Positions 1-9,267 are shown, counted from the first letter of the stretch. The stretch is 19,626 nucleotides of DNA from Nephromyces sp. MM_2019 (GCA_015657535.1 JADHZB010001731.1:12202-31827), one strand, 5' to 3'. A program made the numbers and translations. The notes: generated from the letters alone by a model not told the origin.

Positions 1-97
1 CACACACACATGTGATGGTGTAGGTACACACACGCTTTCTTGCTTGTGGCAGATTAGGCACACACACACATGTGATGGTGTAGGTACACACACGCAC
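1..97. repeat. 60-base tandem duplication in CA-rich intron or flank
   Basis: Bases 1-33 recur almost unchanged at 61-93, a period of 60. The shared part starts with a CA run, continues through TGTGATGGTGTAGGTAC and returns to CA. The unit probably lies in the intron before the first visible SEL1L exon. The left copy starts at the window edge, so the array may extend further left. Confidence 0.8.
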
Positions 98-218
98 ACT
101 TTAGCTTGCATGATGAGTGACACGAACACATGCTTTCGCACACGTTGGCTCCTAGGGAAGCCGTGCTTTTGCACACATATTTTTTCATTGGTGCACACAC
201 ACGCATATGCCTACAAAG

Positions 219-316
219 CTTGGTACTTTCACTTTGAAGGTATGAGATACTATGCTGAAGGCGATTTAGAAGGCGCACTGATCTCTTACTCTTTGTATGG
301 TGTCGAGGGATATGAG
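219..316 (+). CDS. SEL1L: SEL1L exon (first visible)
   Basis: Encodes GMRYYAEGDLEGALISY and ends in GGA TAT GAG before donor GTGAGT at 317, phase 0. The left edge is uncertain: acceptor AG dinucleotides at 217-218 and 238-239 both keep the same frame. Upstream codons read as CA-repeat peptide and are unlikely to be exon. Confidence 0.75.
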
Positions 317-2573
317 GTGAGTTTTATATTGCTTATGTTGCTCTATGTATATGCTTGTTGTTTGATGAGTGTATGAAGGCATGGTATACTCGTTACACAT
401 GCTCTTGTATGTGTAGAAGTGAACAAGTCTGCTTGTGTGGAGCTAATGGCATCTTGTGTGTTTGGAGCTCGTTAAATTTTCTTTTGTGTGTGTGTAGAAC
501 TCGTGACACCTTGTTGTGTGAGTGTGGAGCTCATGGAGTTTTTGTGTGTGGAGTTCATGAAGTCATCTTGTGTGTGTGTGTGTGGAGTTCATGAAGTCAT
601 CTTGTGTGTGTGGAGTTCATGAAGTCATCTTGTGTGTGTGGAGTTCATGAAGTCATCTTGTGTGTGTGGAGTTCATGAATTCATCTTGTGTGTGTGGAGT
701 TCATGAAGTCATCTTGTGTGTGTGGAGTTCATGAAGTCATCTTGTGTGTGTGGAGTTCATGAAGTCATCTTGTGTGTGTGTGGAGTTCATGAAGTCATCT
801 TGTGTGTGTGTGTGTGGAGTTCATGAAGTCATCTTGTGTGTGTGTGTGGAGTTCATGAAGTCATCTTGTGTGTGTGGAGTTCATGAAGTCATCTTGTGTG
901 TGTGTAGACCTCTTGTGTGTTGAGTTGATCGCTCGGTAAGTGATGCAAATTTAACCCATGTTTAGTCCACTAGTTGAATACGCACACTAATGGAGGGGAG
1001 CTGTTGTGCTCTTCAGTTGCTTTAGTGGAGGAAAGTTTTTTTAGCTTGTATTACAAGGCTGTATATACTCTACAGATAGTAACTGCGTGTATCTCAGGTG
1101 TATGTACACCACGAACTTTACCGAGGAAATGATCATGTGCTTGTCATGCCTTTCTCTCCCAGTAGCCGTTGCGTGTAGAAACTTTTCTACGAAACATCCA
1201 AAAGGGGATTCTCATACACACACACACACACACACACGAAGTAAACAGCACACACACATGCACGCCTGTGAAGTAATCAATGCACACACATATTCTTCTT
1301 TTATGGTTTTACCCTTTCTTTCCCCTAGTCTTTTGGCCTGAGCATACTTCCGTCTTAGTGGGTGTTGTTATGTGTACTAGCATGTTTCACTTTGTATGCT
1401 ATCATGCTCCGCCTTCTTTGTTTCCCTCTTTCACTGTGTGTGTGTGTGTGTTTCCTCCTTCACTGTGTGTATGTCTCCCTGTTTAACTTTTAGATAGCTC
1501 AGAACAACGCTGCTTGGCTCTATAAAAATGAGAAAGGCTGTAAAGGAAAGGATTGCTATACTAAAGCTCTGCAGATGTATATGAAGTCTTCAATGCAGGG
1601 AAATAATACTTCCTTCATGGAGATTGCTGACTTGTATCTTAACGGCAGGTGAACTCACACACGCTGGTTATAGCATTATCTAGTTATAGCACTCGCTGGG
1701 TAAAACATGCACTGGTTATAGCACAGGCTTGGTATAGCAAACACTCGATGTACATACACACCGGTCGTAGCACATATGTGGTGTACGTACATCTCCTAAT
1801 TTCATGTTTTGGAAGCAGTTTTTAAGGATTTTCTAGTCTTCTACAGTATCAGGTCTTGTGTGTGTGTGTGTGGGTTAGTTTGTGTGCCAGTGTACTTGCA
1901 GGGATTATTGCATACTATTGTATATGCAGTTGTGAGCTTGTCCTATCGTGTGCGTGTATGAATCACCGCCTCTTATAGTGTGTTTGTGCGTCCGCATGCA
2001 TCCTTGAGCTAGAATTGAGAAAGAGTGTATCCCTGCCTGTGGGCTACGGTGTCTTTATTACCCAGCGTACTGTGTGTGTGCGCTTCACATTTTGCTAGTA
2101 TTAATTGCGTATCAGGGGAAATGTAGAGAAGAACTCTGAGCTAGGTTTAGCTTACTTAAAGAAGGCATTACAGGAAGGAGACTCTAGGTAATGAAGAGGG
2201 AGAAGCAGTTCTCTCTTAAAACTCTGCTTAGCTTTTTGCCTGAAGTTGTCTTGCACACTCAAAGTGTGTCTGTGTTAGTATATGTACGTGTGTGTAAGTG
2301 CATGTGTGGTGTCCATGTGTGTGCGAGTATGTGTATGTGTTGAGCCATGTGTGTGTCCGTGTTGGATTGTATGTGCTTTTGTGTGTTAAATCATGCATCT
2401 GTATTTGCATGAATTGAATCATGTCTTTGTGTGTGTGTGTGTGTGTAAAATCAAATCGAGTGTGTGCCTACACTTAATTATGTTTATTTTTCAGAGCTCT
2501 TCTACCAATGGCAAAGCTATACGAAACTGGAGCCCCAACAATCGAGAGGTATTTCGGTCAATGGGGTTTGCTG

Positions 2574-2617
<44 letters not shown>

Positions 2618-3689
2618 GTATGAATCTGAAAATGTTATAGTGTAACTACAGAGTTAGCCGCAGTGTGTGTGTTTTTTGTTTAAAGCAAATTTTTTAAAGG
2701 TATTAGTGTAAGGGTGTGTATGTGTCCCCTTCTTAGGGAGTAGGTGTAGCCTCGTGAGAGTGTATGTACACCTGCTTTACCTATACTTTACTCGTTATAA
2801 ATATGTGTGTGTCTTGTGCTGCTACCCCCATACACATATCATCAACATGAGGTGCTTCCTCTTAACCATCGGCACACACACTTACTCGATGCTTCATACA
2901 ATTTAAGTCACTCTTTGGAATAGGCTCAACCATTGCATCAGACACACCAAGCTCCTTCTTTGTACACATAAAATTACTGCCTCACGCACCAAATTACTTC
3001 ATTACACACCAACCTCCTTCTTCACATGCCTCAAACCGCTATGTCACACACACACACCAAACTCCTTCTACAGATGCATCAAACCACTATCTCACACACA
3101 CACCAAACTTCTTCATACAGCAAACTCAGACTCGCAGCTATGCAAGTTCATTTTCCAATGCTTTTCCTATCTTTGCACTTTGCCATGAGAAAGGCATCAT
3201 AGGCACTCCTCTCGACGTATTGATAGCACTGTACCAGACTATACCAACAGATACGCACACGCAAGCACAGATACGCATACGCAAATACACACACACATAC
3301 GCACACAAAATACACACACACATACGCACACAAAATACACACACACACACACACACACATATGTACACCAATACCCACACACATCAACACATACACTTAA
3401 AGCTATCCTCTTGCACAATCGATTTTTTATGCTTTTGCAATGATGCTAGGGATCTAGGTAAAGCACTGCTATGTTTGGAGGCTGAAGCGAGCAACATAAT
3501 GCAGGGAAAATCGGATTATCTTGTCCCTTCTTCTTCTAGTCCCCTACGCAAAACCTTATCGAAGATGCTGAAATACTCGCTGATTCAGATGAAGATGACG
3601 ATTCTCAGGCTGAAGCTCAAGCTGTCAAGAAGCAAACCTGCACCTTCACCAAAGGCAGCTACAGAGTAATCTTCTTCATCTTCTGCTGA
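219..3689 (+). CDS. SEL1L: SEL1L/HRD3-like ERAD adaptor, 3' part, six exons
   Basis: Sel1-repeat protein of the HRD1-HRD3/SEL1L complex. In this family the protein sits on the lumenal side of the ER membrane, receives misfolded glycoproteins and passes them to the HRD1 ubiquitin ligase. Proposed exons: about 219-316, 1494-1648, 2116-2187, 2495-2548, 3138-3216 and 3540-3689. Intron phases are 0, 2, 2, 2, 0 and every junction keeps the frame. The spliced protein reads through the region that in animal SEL1L has a YKDGD..AA, GYEVAQSNAA, LGDY and EKGLG series: here YYAEGDLEGA, GYE|IAQNNAAWLY, IADLYLNGRG, LLPMAKLYETG and ALCHEKGIIG. At least three Sel1-type repeats are visible. The start lies left of the window. 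The tail is acidic (ADSDEDDDSQ) and, in this model, lacks the C-terminal membrane helix usual for SEL1L and HRD3. Other Sel1-repeat families are possible, but the GYE-AQNNAA block favours SEL1L. Confidence 0.85.
430..920. repeat. 28-base minisatellite, about 12 good copies, inside SEL1L intron
   Basis: The block GAGTTCATGAAGTCAT recurs at 551, 585, 613, 641, 669 (GAATTCAT variant), 697, 725, 753, 783, 817, 849 and 877. Between blocks lies CTT plus a TG run. Spacing is 28 in most steps and 30-34 where the TG run is longer. Decayed units with GAGCTC cores lie at about 450-545, so the array seems to have grown rightward from older copies. It fills much of intron 317-1493 and has the transcript's orientation. 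Confidence 0.95.
1494..1648 (+). CDS. SEL1L: SEL1L exon with GYE|IAQNNAA junction
   Basis: The acceptor is the pyrimidine-rich GTTTAACTTTTAG ending at 1493, with a TTTAAC branch-like site. The exon encodes IAQNNAAWLYKNEKGCKGKD and then a Sel1 helix pair ending IADLYLNG. It ends with AG before donor GTGAAC at 1649, phase 2. The match to the SEL1L block after GYEVAQSNAA is the best single identifier of the gene. Confidence 0.9.
1649..2115 (+). other. SEL1L intron, TG-rich
   Basis: 467-base intron. Its 5' part repeats GGTTATAGCA-type units (about 1666, 1683, 1711), then come TG runs at 1857-1872 and near 2070. A reverse-orientation relative of the 12-base intronic element, TGTACATACACACC, lies near 1748. 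No exon is seen inside. Confidence 0.75.
2116..2187 (+). CDS. SEL1L: SEL1L exon, Sel1 repeat RGNVEKNSELGLAYL
   Basis: A 72-base exon after acceptor CGTATCAG and before donor GTAATG, phase 2 on both sides. It encodes the D/S..LGLAYLKKALQEGD pattern typical of the second half of a Sel1 repeat, continuing directly from LYLNG of the previous exon. Confidence 0.88.
2495..2548 (+). CDS. SEL1L: SEL1L exon, Sel1 repeat LLPMAKLYETG
   Basis: A 54-base exon after the strong acceptor TTTATTTTTCAG and before donor GTATTT, phase 2 on both sides. The codons give ALLPMAKLYETGAPTIE, a Sel1 first helix ending in the usual Y-x-x-G turn. Confidence 0.87.
2549..3137 (+). other. SEL1L intron with CA-rich 46-base repeats
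   Basis: 589-base intron. It carries the 12-base element at 2760-2771 and, at 2990-3115, three imperfect units of about 46 bases. Each contains CACCAAACTCCTTCT or a near match, then ATGC.TCAAACC.CTAT and a CA run. Unlike the earlier introns of this gene, the repeat here is CA on the sense strand. Confidence 0.75.
3138..3216 (+). CDS. SEL1L: SEL1L exon, Sel1 repeat FALCHEKGIIG
   Basis: Acceptor CTCGCAG ends at 3137, and the first base completes an AG|C codon. The exon reads SYASSFSNAFPIFALCHEKG and then IIGTPLD, matching the animal segment ASPDAQVPVFLALCKLG in place and length. I place the donor at GTATTG (3217, phase 0) because the frame beyond runs into CA-repeat peptide. GTACCA at 3231 is an alternative donor. 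Confidence 0.68.
3540..3689 (+). CDS. SEL1L: SEL1L last exon, acidic C terminus
   Basis: It follows a classic pyrimidine tract and acceptor (TTGTCCCTTCTTCTTCTAG), phase 0. It reads SPTQNLIEDAEILADSDEDD, then an A/Q/K-rich stretch, and stops at TGA 3687-3689. An alternative frame would end at TAA 3667-3669. No transmembrane helix is encoded, which is odd for the family, so the real C terminus may lie in an exon I have not recognised. Confidence 0.5.
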   Translation, partial: SPTQNLIEDAEILADSDEDDDSQAEAQAVKKQTCTFTKGSYRVIFFIFC

Positions 3690-3694
3690 ATAAA
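3689..3694 (+). promoter_or_regulatory. possible polyadenylation signal AATAAA
   Basis: AATAAA overlaps the last base of the proposed SEL1L stop codon. It is the only canonical hexamer close to the end of that gene. In a 60% AT sequence it could also be chance. Confidence 0.35.
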
Positions 3695-3701
3695 TTAGTA
3701 G

Positions 3702-4112
3702 ATGGATTTTTCTGTTTCTTCAAAATGTGGTTTTCTGCTGCATCTTTTCGGTATTTTTTTGCTTCTTCTTCCTCTTAGCTGCTTCTTCTTTTCCTTGCTT
3801 CTTGCTCTTCTTCCTCTTAGTCTTTTGCGGCTTCTTCTTTTCCTTGCTACTCTTTCTTCTCTTTGCTTATTCTTGCACCTCTTCTACTGCTGCATCTCCC
3901 TCTATTTCTTCTGCTTAAACTTTCCAATCTCATTCCGCATATTTTGTAAGTTAATAGCTAGGCTATGTATCATTCTTCACACACTTCCGTATAAGCCACG
4001 CACTCGGATTCTTAGCTGCGACGTCTTCTTTTTATTCGTCTGTTTTTTGCACACACTGATGATGGTATACAGTTCAAGCTGCGTTTATCGGCATTTTTTG
4101 TGTGCTGCCTGA
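3702..4112. other. strand-ambiguous low-complexity tract: hydrophobic on +, lysine-rich on -
   Basis: On + an open frame from ATG 3702 gives a Leu/Phe-rich protein of 136 residues with several membrane-like runs (FGIFLLLLPLSC, LLLALLPLSLLRLLLFL). On - the same CTTCTT-rich DNA gives a lysine-rich frame of about 48 residues ending at TGA 3724-3726, containing EKKKPQKTKRKKSKK, like a nucleolar or ribosomal tail. Only one reading can be the source of the bias. The - frame opens after a stop at 3864-3866, so it would have to be a terminal exon. The + frame is the same phase as the last SEL1L exon but is separated from it by several stops. I do not assign a product. Confidence 0.3.
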
Positions 4113-5328
4113 CAGTATAATCGGCGTGAGTTTCAAAGTGCATTCGTAGCTCTGTTAGTAGGAAGATAGAAGCTCTTAAGCTGGGCTTCTTCAAACAGTC
4201 TTTTGTGGGTAGCATATACATGGAATCTTTTGGAAAGCGTGTGTTATGGCTCTCTTATGTGTATTGTGAGGTGATGGCTTTGTTTGTGTGTGTTGCATTA
4301 TTGCTGCATCTTGTGTGTGTTCCATTGTTGCTATATCTTGTGCATGTTGCAGATGCTTCTCTGCCGCTTTTCATGCATTTTAATGTCATTTTCGCACACT
4401 GCGTATGCCTATACTGTTGAGAGAGTACAGTGTGTATTAGCGGCTCTTTTAGACTCTACTCGTGCCCTAAAAGACCCTCTCATTTGCAGGCTTTCGTTGC
4501 TATTCTATGATTTTTAGGGGTAATTTTTATGAGTCTTTAATTTTCTAAACTTTATGGTTAATATCTTTGCTCATGAGAGCGCAGGAGGAAGTACTTTCTT
4601 TGTCTTTTCTTTGAAGACAAGCAAAAATGCATACAAACAGTGAAGGAATGAGAGATTTTGGGTGTATGTAAAAGTAGATGATCAAGTTCGATGACTACCT
4701 CATGATGGACGCAAGTCTCTTGATGCCTGTGGAGTGTGGAAGATTATCTATTCAGCGAAGCGATAATTTTCACGTAAATGATGCTGCTTAGCCTTGAAAG
4801 CGTGTGTGTGCGAAGCGATAGATTGTTGATATCGCTTTTAAGCCTCTACATGCATGAGATTACGCGATTCGACCGGACAATATGACGCACGAAAGGCTGC
4901 ACGTCGTTACTTGCATGCGCAAAATGCATGAAAAAGATGCAAAATTTTTTCATGCATTTAATGAAGATTTTGTGTGCGTTGCCAAAGGAGTGCAGTCGCA
5001 AAGACACACGTAATAGATGAAAGAAGCGGATGTAAATGCACGAAAATTCGCTCAAACACACATGTGCTGCCGCAAATACACATACACACACACAAGCCAC
5101 GACTAAGCTCACGCACCAGCGTACACAAAATCAATTGCTAACCCATATAGACAAAATTTTGATATAAATCTGCTCTAGTATTGATAGATAAGCCGTAATC
5201 TGTCTCCTCAACAATTCAACAGATTAAAGCTTATATATCTGCAGCACGAGATGTGCAAGCGCTGAAGTTGCATAGAAGTATATAGTTAAAGAGAGAGACT
5301 AGCTTCAAGACAAACTTTCCGCTTTCAA
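3950..5328. other. intergenic sequence, no assignable gene
   Basis: No gene is recognised here. There are short coding-like pieces: on - at 4012-4221 (a TACTAAC branch-like site followed by LRMHFETHADYTV) and on + at 4430-4514 (CVLAALLDSTRALKDPL). Neither has a family match or a complete splice context that I can defend. A CGAAGCGATA motif occurs at 4756 and 4811. CA runs end near 5100, after which the sequence texture changes. Confidence 0.5.
4922..4959. repeat. 14-bp inverted repeat with ATGCAT core
   Basis: AAATGCATGAAAAA (4922-4935) is the exact reverse complement of TTTTTCATGCATTT (4946-4959), with a 10-base loop. It would form a strong hairpin in DNA or RNA. Several more TGCATG or ATGCAT words lie within 60 bases on either side. 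Whether it is a binding site or a chance A/T-rich structure cannot be told from sequence. Confidence 0.75.
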
Positions 5329-5511
5329 TCACCAGAACTGCCGAGGTACCTCAATATGTAAATCCCCCATCATCTTATGAGGTAGAGGTTCACGAGATAC
5401 ACCCTCGATCCGCGAAATCTTCCTGTTTAGTAACTGCTCGCAGAAGTCTGTCTCAGCTGCTGGCACCTGTCTCCAAAAGAAAAAGTTGTATGTGCGTAGC
5501 CTGTTGGACAC
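5329..5511 (-). CDS. coding-like ORF of 60 residues, unknown
   Basis: Open frame on -, ending in a stop at 5329-5331. It reads RLRTYNFFFWRQVPAAET and continues to MMGDLHIEVPRQFW. Base composition is more balanced than the surroundings and the residue mix is protein-like. I recognise no family. It lies just downstream, on the same strand, of the damaged tract at 5710-6417 and of the duplicated segment at 5532-5680, so it could be the 3' end of the same decayed element or an exon of an unrecognised gene. Confidence 0.3.
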   Translation of the reverse strand: MSNRLRTYNFFFWRQVPAAETDFCEQLLNRKISRIEGVSREPLPHKMMGDLHIEVPRQFW

Positions 5512-5531
5512 ACTAATATCAGAAATCTTTC

Positions 5532-5682
5532 ATATAAACCTTCAGTTACACAGTGACGGCCTGCCAGTTGAATTGCTCTGTTAAACTTTTCTTTTCTTGC
5601 TGCTTGTACAATATTATATATCTCGTATATAAACCTCCAGTTACGCGCTGACTACCTGCCAGTTGAATTGCTCTCTTAAAAC
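5532..5682. repeat. imperfect 95-base tandem duplication
   Basis: ATATAAACC starts copies at 5532 and 5627. Both then share CAGTTAC..., CTGCCAGTTGAATTGCTCT and TTAAA. On - both copies translate to a similar peptide (KRAIQLAGSQRVTGGLY and NRAIQLAGRHCVTEGLY), but the two copies lie in different frames of the continuous strand. Confidence 0.8.
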
Positions 5683-5709
5683 TCCCATCGTCAGGCTGCT
5701 TCCCACAGC

Positions 5710-6417
5710 TTAATAGGTTCGCTTCCATAAATTTTGTGGTATGTTGTTTCTTTTATATTTCTTGATTATTTCTGCAATTTCTTCATAGGAGTAATGATTC
5801 AAGATTTTTTTTTTCATCATTTTCTCTGATGGCTTCACAGCCACCAACTTGGCGTAGTCTTGGTGTTTCAATATGCTTTACACAAGGCTATCAGCCTGAG
5901 GGCTATGCAAGCGCTTAGTTAAGTTGACCTTGCGGTGATAAACGGGGTTTTGCCTCGGTTTTTCGCCATGATAGTATTGCAGCAAACAGGCTGCAGCGTA
6001 TTTTATTGTTAATTCGATAGAAGCTATTAGGTTTATTCATTCGATTAAATTTATTCCTTCCACTAAATCAGACCCTATACGAAACGTCCAAGAGAATGCT
6101 TGTAAATCTTTTTTATTAGGAATTTTAATATATTCTTTTAATTTTGAATTGTCTCTATTTCCCATCGTATGCCAGCCGGTATATACTGCGATTTTCAATT
6201 CTCATACGTCGGCTAATTCTAATAAAAAGTGCGATACCGGGATTACGCCATAATTGTGAAGCGTAGAACTAAATGCTCGTAATAATCATGTGATACACCG
6301 TTCAGATTGTGATATTGGAAAGTATTGGAGCGCTATTTTTTTGGCTTAAATCGCCCCCTTGCTACTTCATGAATTCATTGCCTGGTACTGCTTTTTAAAT
6401 AAAATTCTTATCGTTAA
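5710..6417 (-). pseudogene. candidate decayed ORF, 235 codons with six in-frame stops
   Basis: One minus-strand frame reads like protein across about 700 bases but holds TGA at 6367, 6286, 6202 and 6037, and TAA at 6346 and 5878. Protein-like stretches include HNYGVIPVSHFLLELADV, VYTGWHTMGNRDNSKL and ASIELTIKYAAACLLQYYHG. Four of the six stops are TGA, and three TGG tryptophans remain elsewhere. A UGA-as-Trp reading is tempting, but nothing in the three recognised genes supports it. Roughly 15 stops would be expected by chance in a frame this long, so depletion is modest once all frames are counted. No family recognised. Confidence 0.3.
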
Positions 6418-6642
6418 TTATGCCTACAAAACTAGAAAATAGATTATTACCCGTGAGCTACGTCAGGAACTGTGGTAAGGGATTTTTTGCTAGCTGCCTT
6501 GGTAGCTTTAATGGTTTCTTTGCTGGGATGTGAGCTCTTTGCTAGAATGTATCGTCTACAGCATAGAAAAAAAAGTTTCACCACCTGACCCTCATGAACC
6601 TCCTAACTGCGAGTGAGAATAAATGCGCTGGGCTGCACAAGC

Positions 6643-6920
6643 GGGAGAACCGATCACAATATAAAACCCTCTCCGCAAGCTAGTTCATTACATCGTTCCT
6701 TGTACGACCGTGACGCAGCAGATCAGCCCTCCATAAGCCAGTCTCTGCCACACGGACAAGGCTTGTACTCTAGTTAATCACATGGGAGAACCACACACAC
6801 ACTCACTCTCCGTAAGCTAGTTCATCACATCATTCCTTCCACGACCGTCACGCAACTAATCAGTCTTCCATAAGCGAGTTTCTGCCACACGGACAAGACT
6901 TACACTCTAGTTAATCGCTG
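6643..6920. repeat. imperfect 141-base tandem duplication
   Basis: GGGAGAACC begins copies at 6643 and 6784. Each continues through AAGCTAGTTCAT.ACATC, ACGACCGT.ACGCA, CATAAGC.AGT.TCTGCCA, CACGGACAAG and ACTCTAGTTAATC. A third GGGAGAAC starts at 6964 but is not followed by the rest. Copies differ at perhaps 15-20% of positions, so the duplication is old. No tRNA-like A or B box is evident. Confidence 0.85.
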
Positions 6921-6964
6921 CACTTTTTTACGCGCCACCGACCCCCTGCCCCGATGAACTACCG

Positions 6965-8477
6965 GGAGAACAAGCGTGGTTTAGAAGGAAACTGGCTGGA
7001 AAAAATGAAGCTGCGCTAGCCCTGCTAGCGAACGTCCTTCACGTGGATATTTCCTGAAAATGGCAAGTTACAGTTTGAACGCGCAACCGCGATGCCAACG
7101 ACACCCTTGAGGGAACCCGCTTCGTTGCCACTTACCTCCTTTGTAGCATCACCCACACGCTCACACCTGCACTTTATATATACATTAGCTCGAATAAGCA
7201 GTTACCTGCATCCAAATACGAGTCCATTTCCCCGTGGTTATAAACGTGTAACCACATTCAAGTAGCAAATAGCCAAACGGGTAGATTCTTTAGGATACCT
7301 TCTCGCTCCGCAGGTAAGCAGAATATGGACTGGAAAAAGCAGCTACAACTAGGTGCTCTTCATGTTTAGCTCTTTGGAGGTTTTTTCCTGTTGTTTGTAT
7401 TTCCATTAGGTGTATTGCCCTCCTGATAAGCACATGTGATAGCTATACTTAGAAAACTACCGTATTTCTCGCCGTTAAATCGATTTTCCCCCATGAGCGG
7501 TGCAGTACATGAGAATTGCAGCCGTAGGAAACATGGCAACTGCAGGAAATATGCAATAAACCCCACGTAGTGCTGTTTGGATTGGCAGAATACCGTTTAA
7601 ACCGTGAAGAAAAATGCCCAATACGTAGACGAACGCGTAAGCTTCATGCGTGCGTTCGTCAAACATGAACAGACACTGGCAAGACGCAGCTTAGGGCGCA
7701 GATAGTAACTTGTGTTCCTAGCTCTGAGCAAGAGGCAGTAGATGAAGGTGTATGTAACCCTCCACAGCACACAGTGACTGCACACTTTTTTCTTTTTGCT
7801 AAAGCGTTAGCACTTTAGGGTAAACTGTAGCTACTAGACTCTATATATTCCCAACTAAAAAAGCAACCGTGCATCTATTAGGGCAGTCTGATACCACAGT
7901 CTTGGAGCGGTAAAAATGCCTCTTTTTTTAAACAGTAAAAAATCAGGAGAATTCGATACACTACTTAGATATTTAGTATGCGCACCCAGCATAATTTTTC
8001 GGACTGCAGAAGGCAAACGCTGAAATATCGAAGTATATTCATTAAAATATTAGCATCAGACATGCTGGACTCGGTACCATTGAATAAATAATTGGAAGAG
8101 GTCGTATCATCCGTGATAGTCATAACTCACTTAATCGAGGCCATTAGTTTTTTCTTAAAGTATGCTTGTTTTGCCCATACAAAGAAGTTAGAAACGTATC
8201 TGGCATGTATTCATCATAATATAAGCGACGCTGCTGCTATGTAAAAAGCAATTGCGCCTGCCCCCTTAAAAAGAAGGTGTTGCCACGTTTTTGTTGAGGG
8301 TGCACGGATGTTTTATTCGCGTCGTAACGATAAATGTGAGTGGCTCATGGATTTGAAAAATTGTATGGTTTCAATCGGTTAGGTTTTTAAAAAATTGCCC
8401 CCAGCTAGATATATTAAAAAATTGTAATAAGGCAACAACTTCTCCTTCTGAAGAAGTGCCATACTGATATGCTGTAA
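6965..8477. other. unique AT-rich sequence, nothing recognised
   Basis: About 1.5 kb without repeats, RNA genes or a convincing coding frame. Open frames of 60-66 residues on - (7366-7785) have compositions and stop spacing expected by chance and no recognisable motif. Confidence 0.5.
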
Positions 8478-9267
8478 CGCAAAATGCTGGGGAAGCTGCC
8501 ACAAACAAATTTCTGCCGGGCTAGCATTTCAGTGAATCTGAGTCAAAATTGTTACATGGCGTTGAAGCAAGTATTCCGGCGCTTACTGTCCTATAATGTC
8601 GGGATGAATTTCTCTACAAACAATCGCATACGCATCCTTACTTTATAACTACAGTTCCTGTTTATGCCTTAATGCTTGCATAAGGAAAAGAGTCATCAGA
8701 TGCAGGCATACATGCTGCTATGCAGTGCTTCGGCAGAAAAAAAAAGTTCAACCACATATATACCGGTAAACTACGATGAATCTTTGCTATGGCAGAACTT
8801 TATGCCATCTATGAACCTAAAAGCTTACCACAATTTTGAGAGTTTATAATATAGTGCCACAGTCGAACCCACTCTATGGAATCTTCTGGCTGCTATGCCC
8901 ATGATCTTAGGTACTCGCTATTTTGACATAATGAGGAGCAAAGCGTATTCGCAGCAGCCATTAGGTGAAGAAACCGAGAAGGTTGGTAACTTTTTAGGGG
9001 AATGCCTTACTTACTTTGATTATTCCGCTATAGAGGAGTTGGACCCTTCTTTAGGTTAGTTTAATATTGTTGCATCAGCTCAAATCTCTTTTCTCTAAAG
9101 CTGTAGTAGCAGTTCTAAATGTGTCACTAGTTGGTTTAGGATTTACTTATGTTGATCTTGCTGAAGAATTTAAATATAGAGAATACCATGGCACTTACGT
9201 CTGCATTTTGCTCGGTGGCTTTAGGAACATCTACTTAGCATACAAAATTTTATGGAAATATAATTAA
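8478..9267 (+). pseudogene. candidate decayed coding tract, unknown product
   Basis: One + frame from 8478 is interrupted only by TAA at 8646, 8670 and 8847 before a TAG at 9057. It gives stretches such as TYIPVNYDESLLWQNFMPSM, MILGTRYFDIMRSKAY and ECLTYFDYSAIEELDPSLG. Another frame then runs from 9067 to 9267 (LGFTYVDLAEEFKYREYHGT, then a hydrophobic stretch), as if after a frameshift or an intron. It might be a damaged gene, unrecognised exons or chance. I know no family that fits. Confidence 0.25.

Noticed and set aside
530..905. CRISPR-like regular repeat spacing
   Set aside because: The copies are direct tandem units with only a TG run between them, so there are no unique spacers, and the setting is a eukaryotic intron.
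3138..3396. Minus-strand frames full of C and V over the CA repeat
   Set aside because: They are translations of CA/TG dinucleotides opposite a SEL1L exon and intron; composition is explained by the repeat.
5710..6417. A nuclear code with UGA as tryptophan
   Set aside because: The proposed CPSII and SAS6L exons use TGG and contain no in-frame TGA, and the SEL1L model ends in TGA. One anonymous tract is not enough to claim a variant code.
6643..6920. Possible tRNA-derived repeat
   Set aside because: Checked for A and B box words and a cloverleaf; none fit. No tRNA was found elsewhere in the window either.
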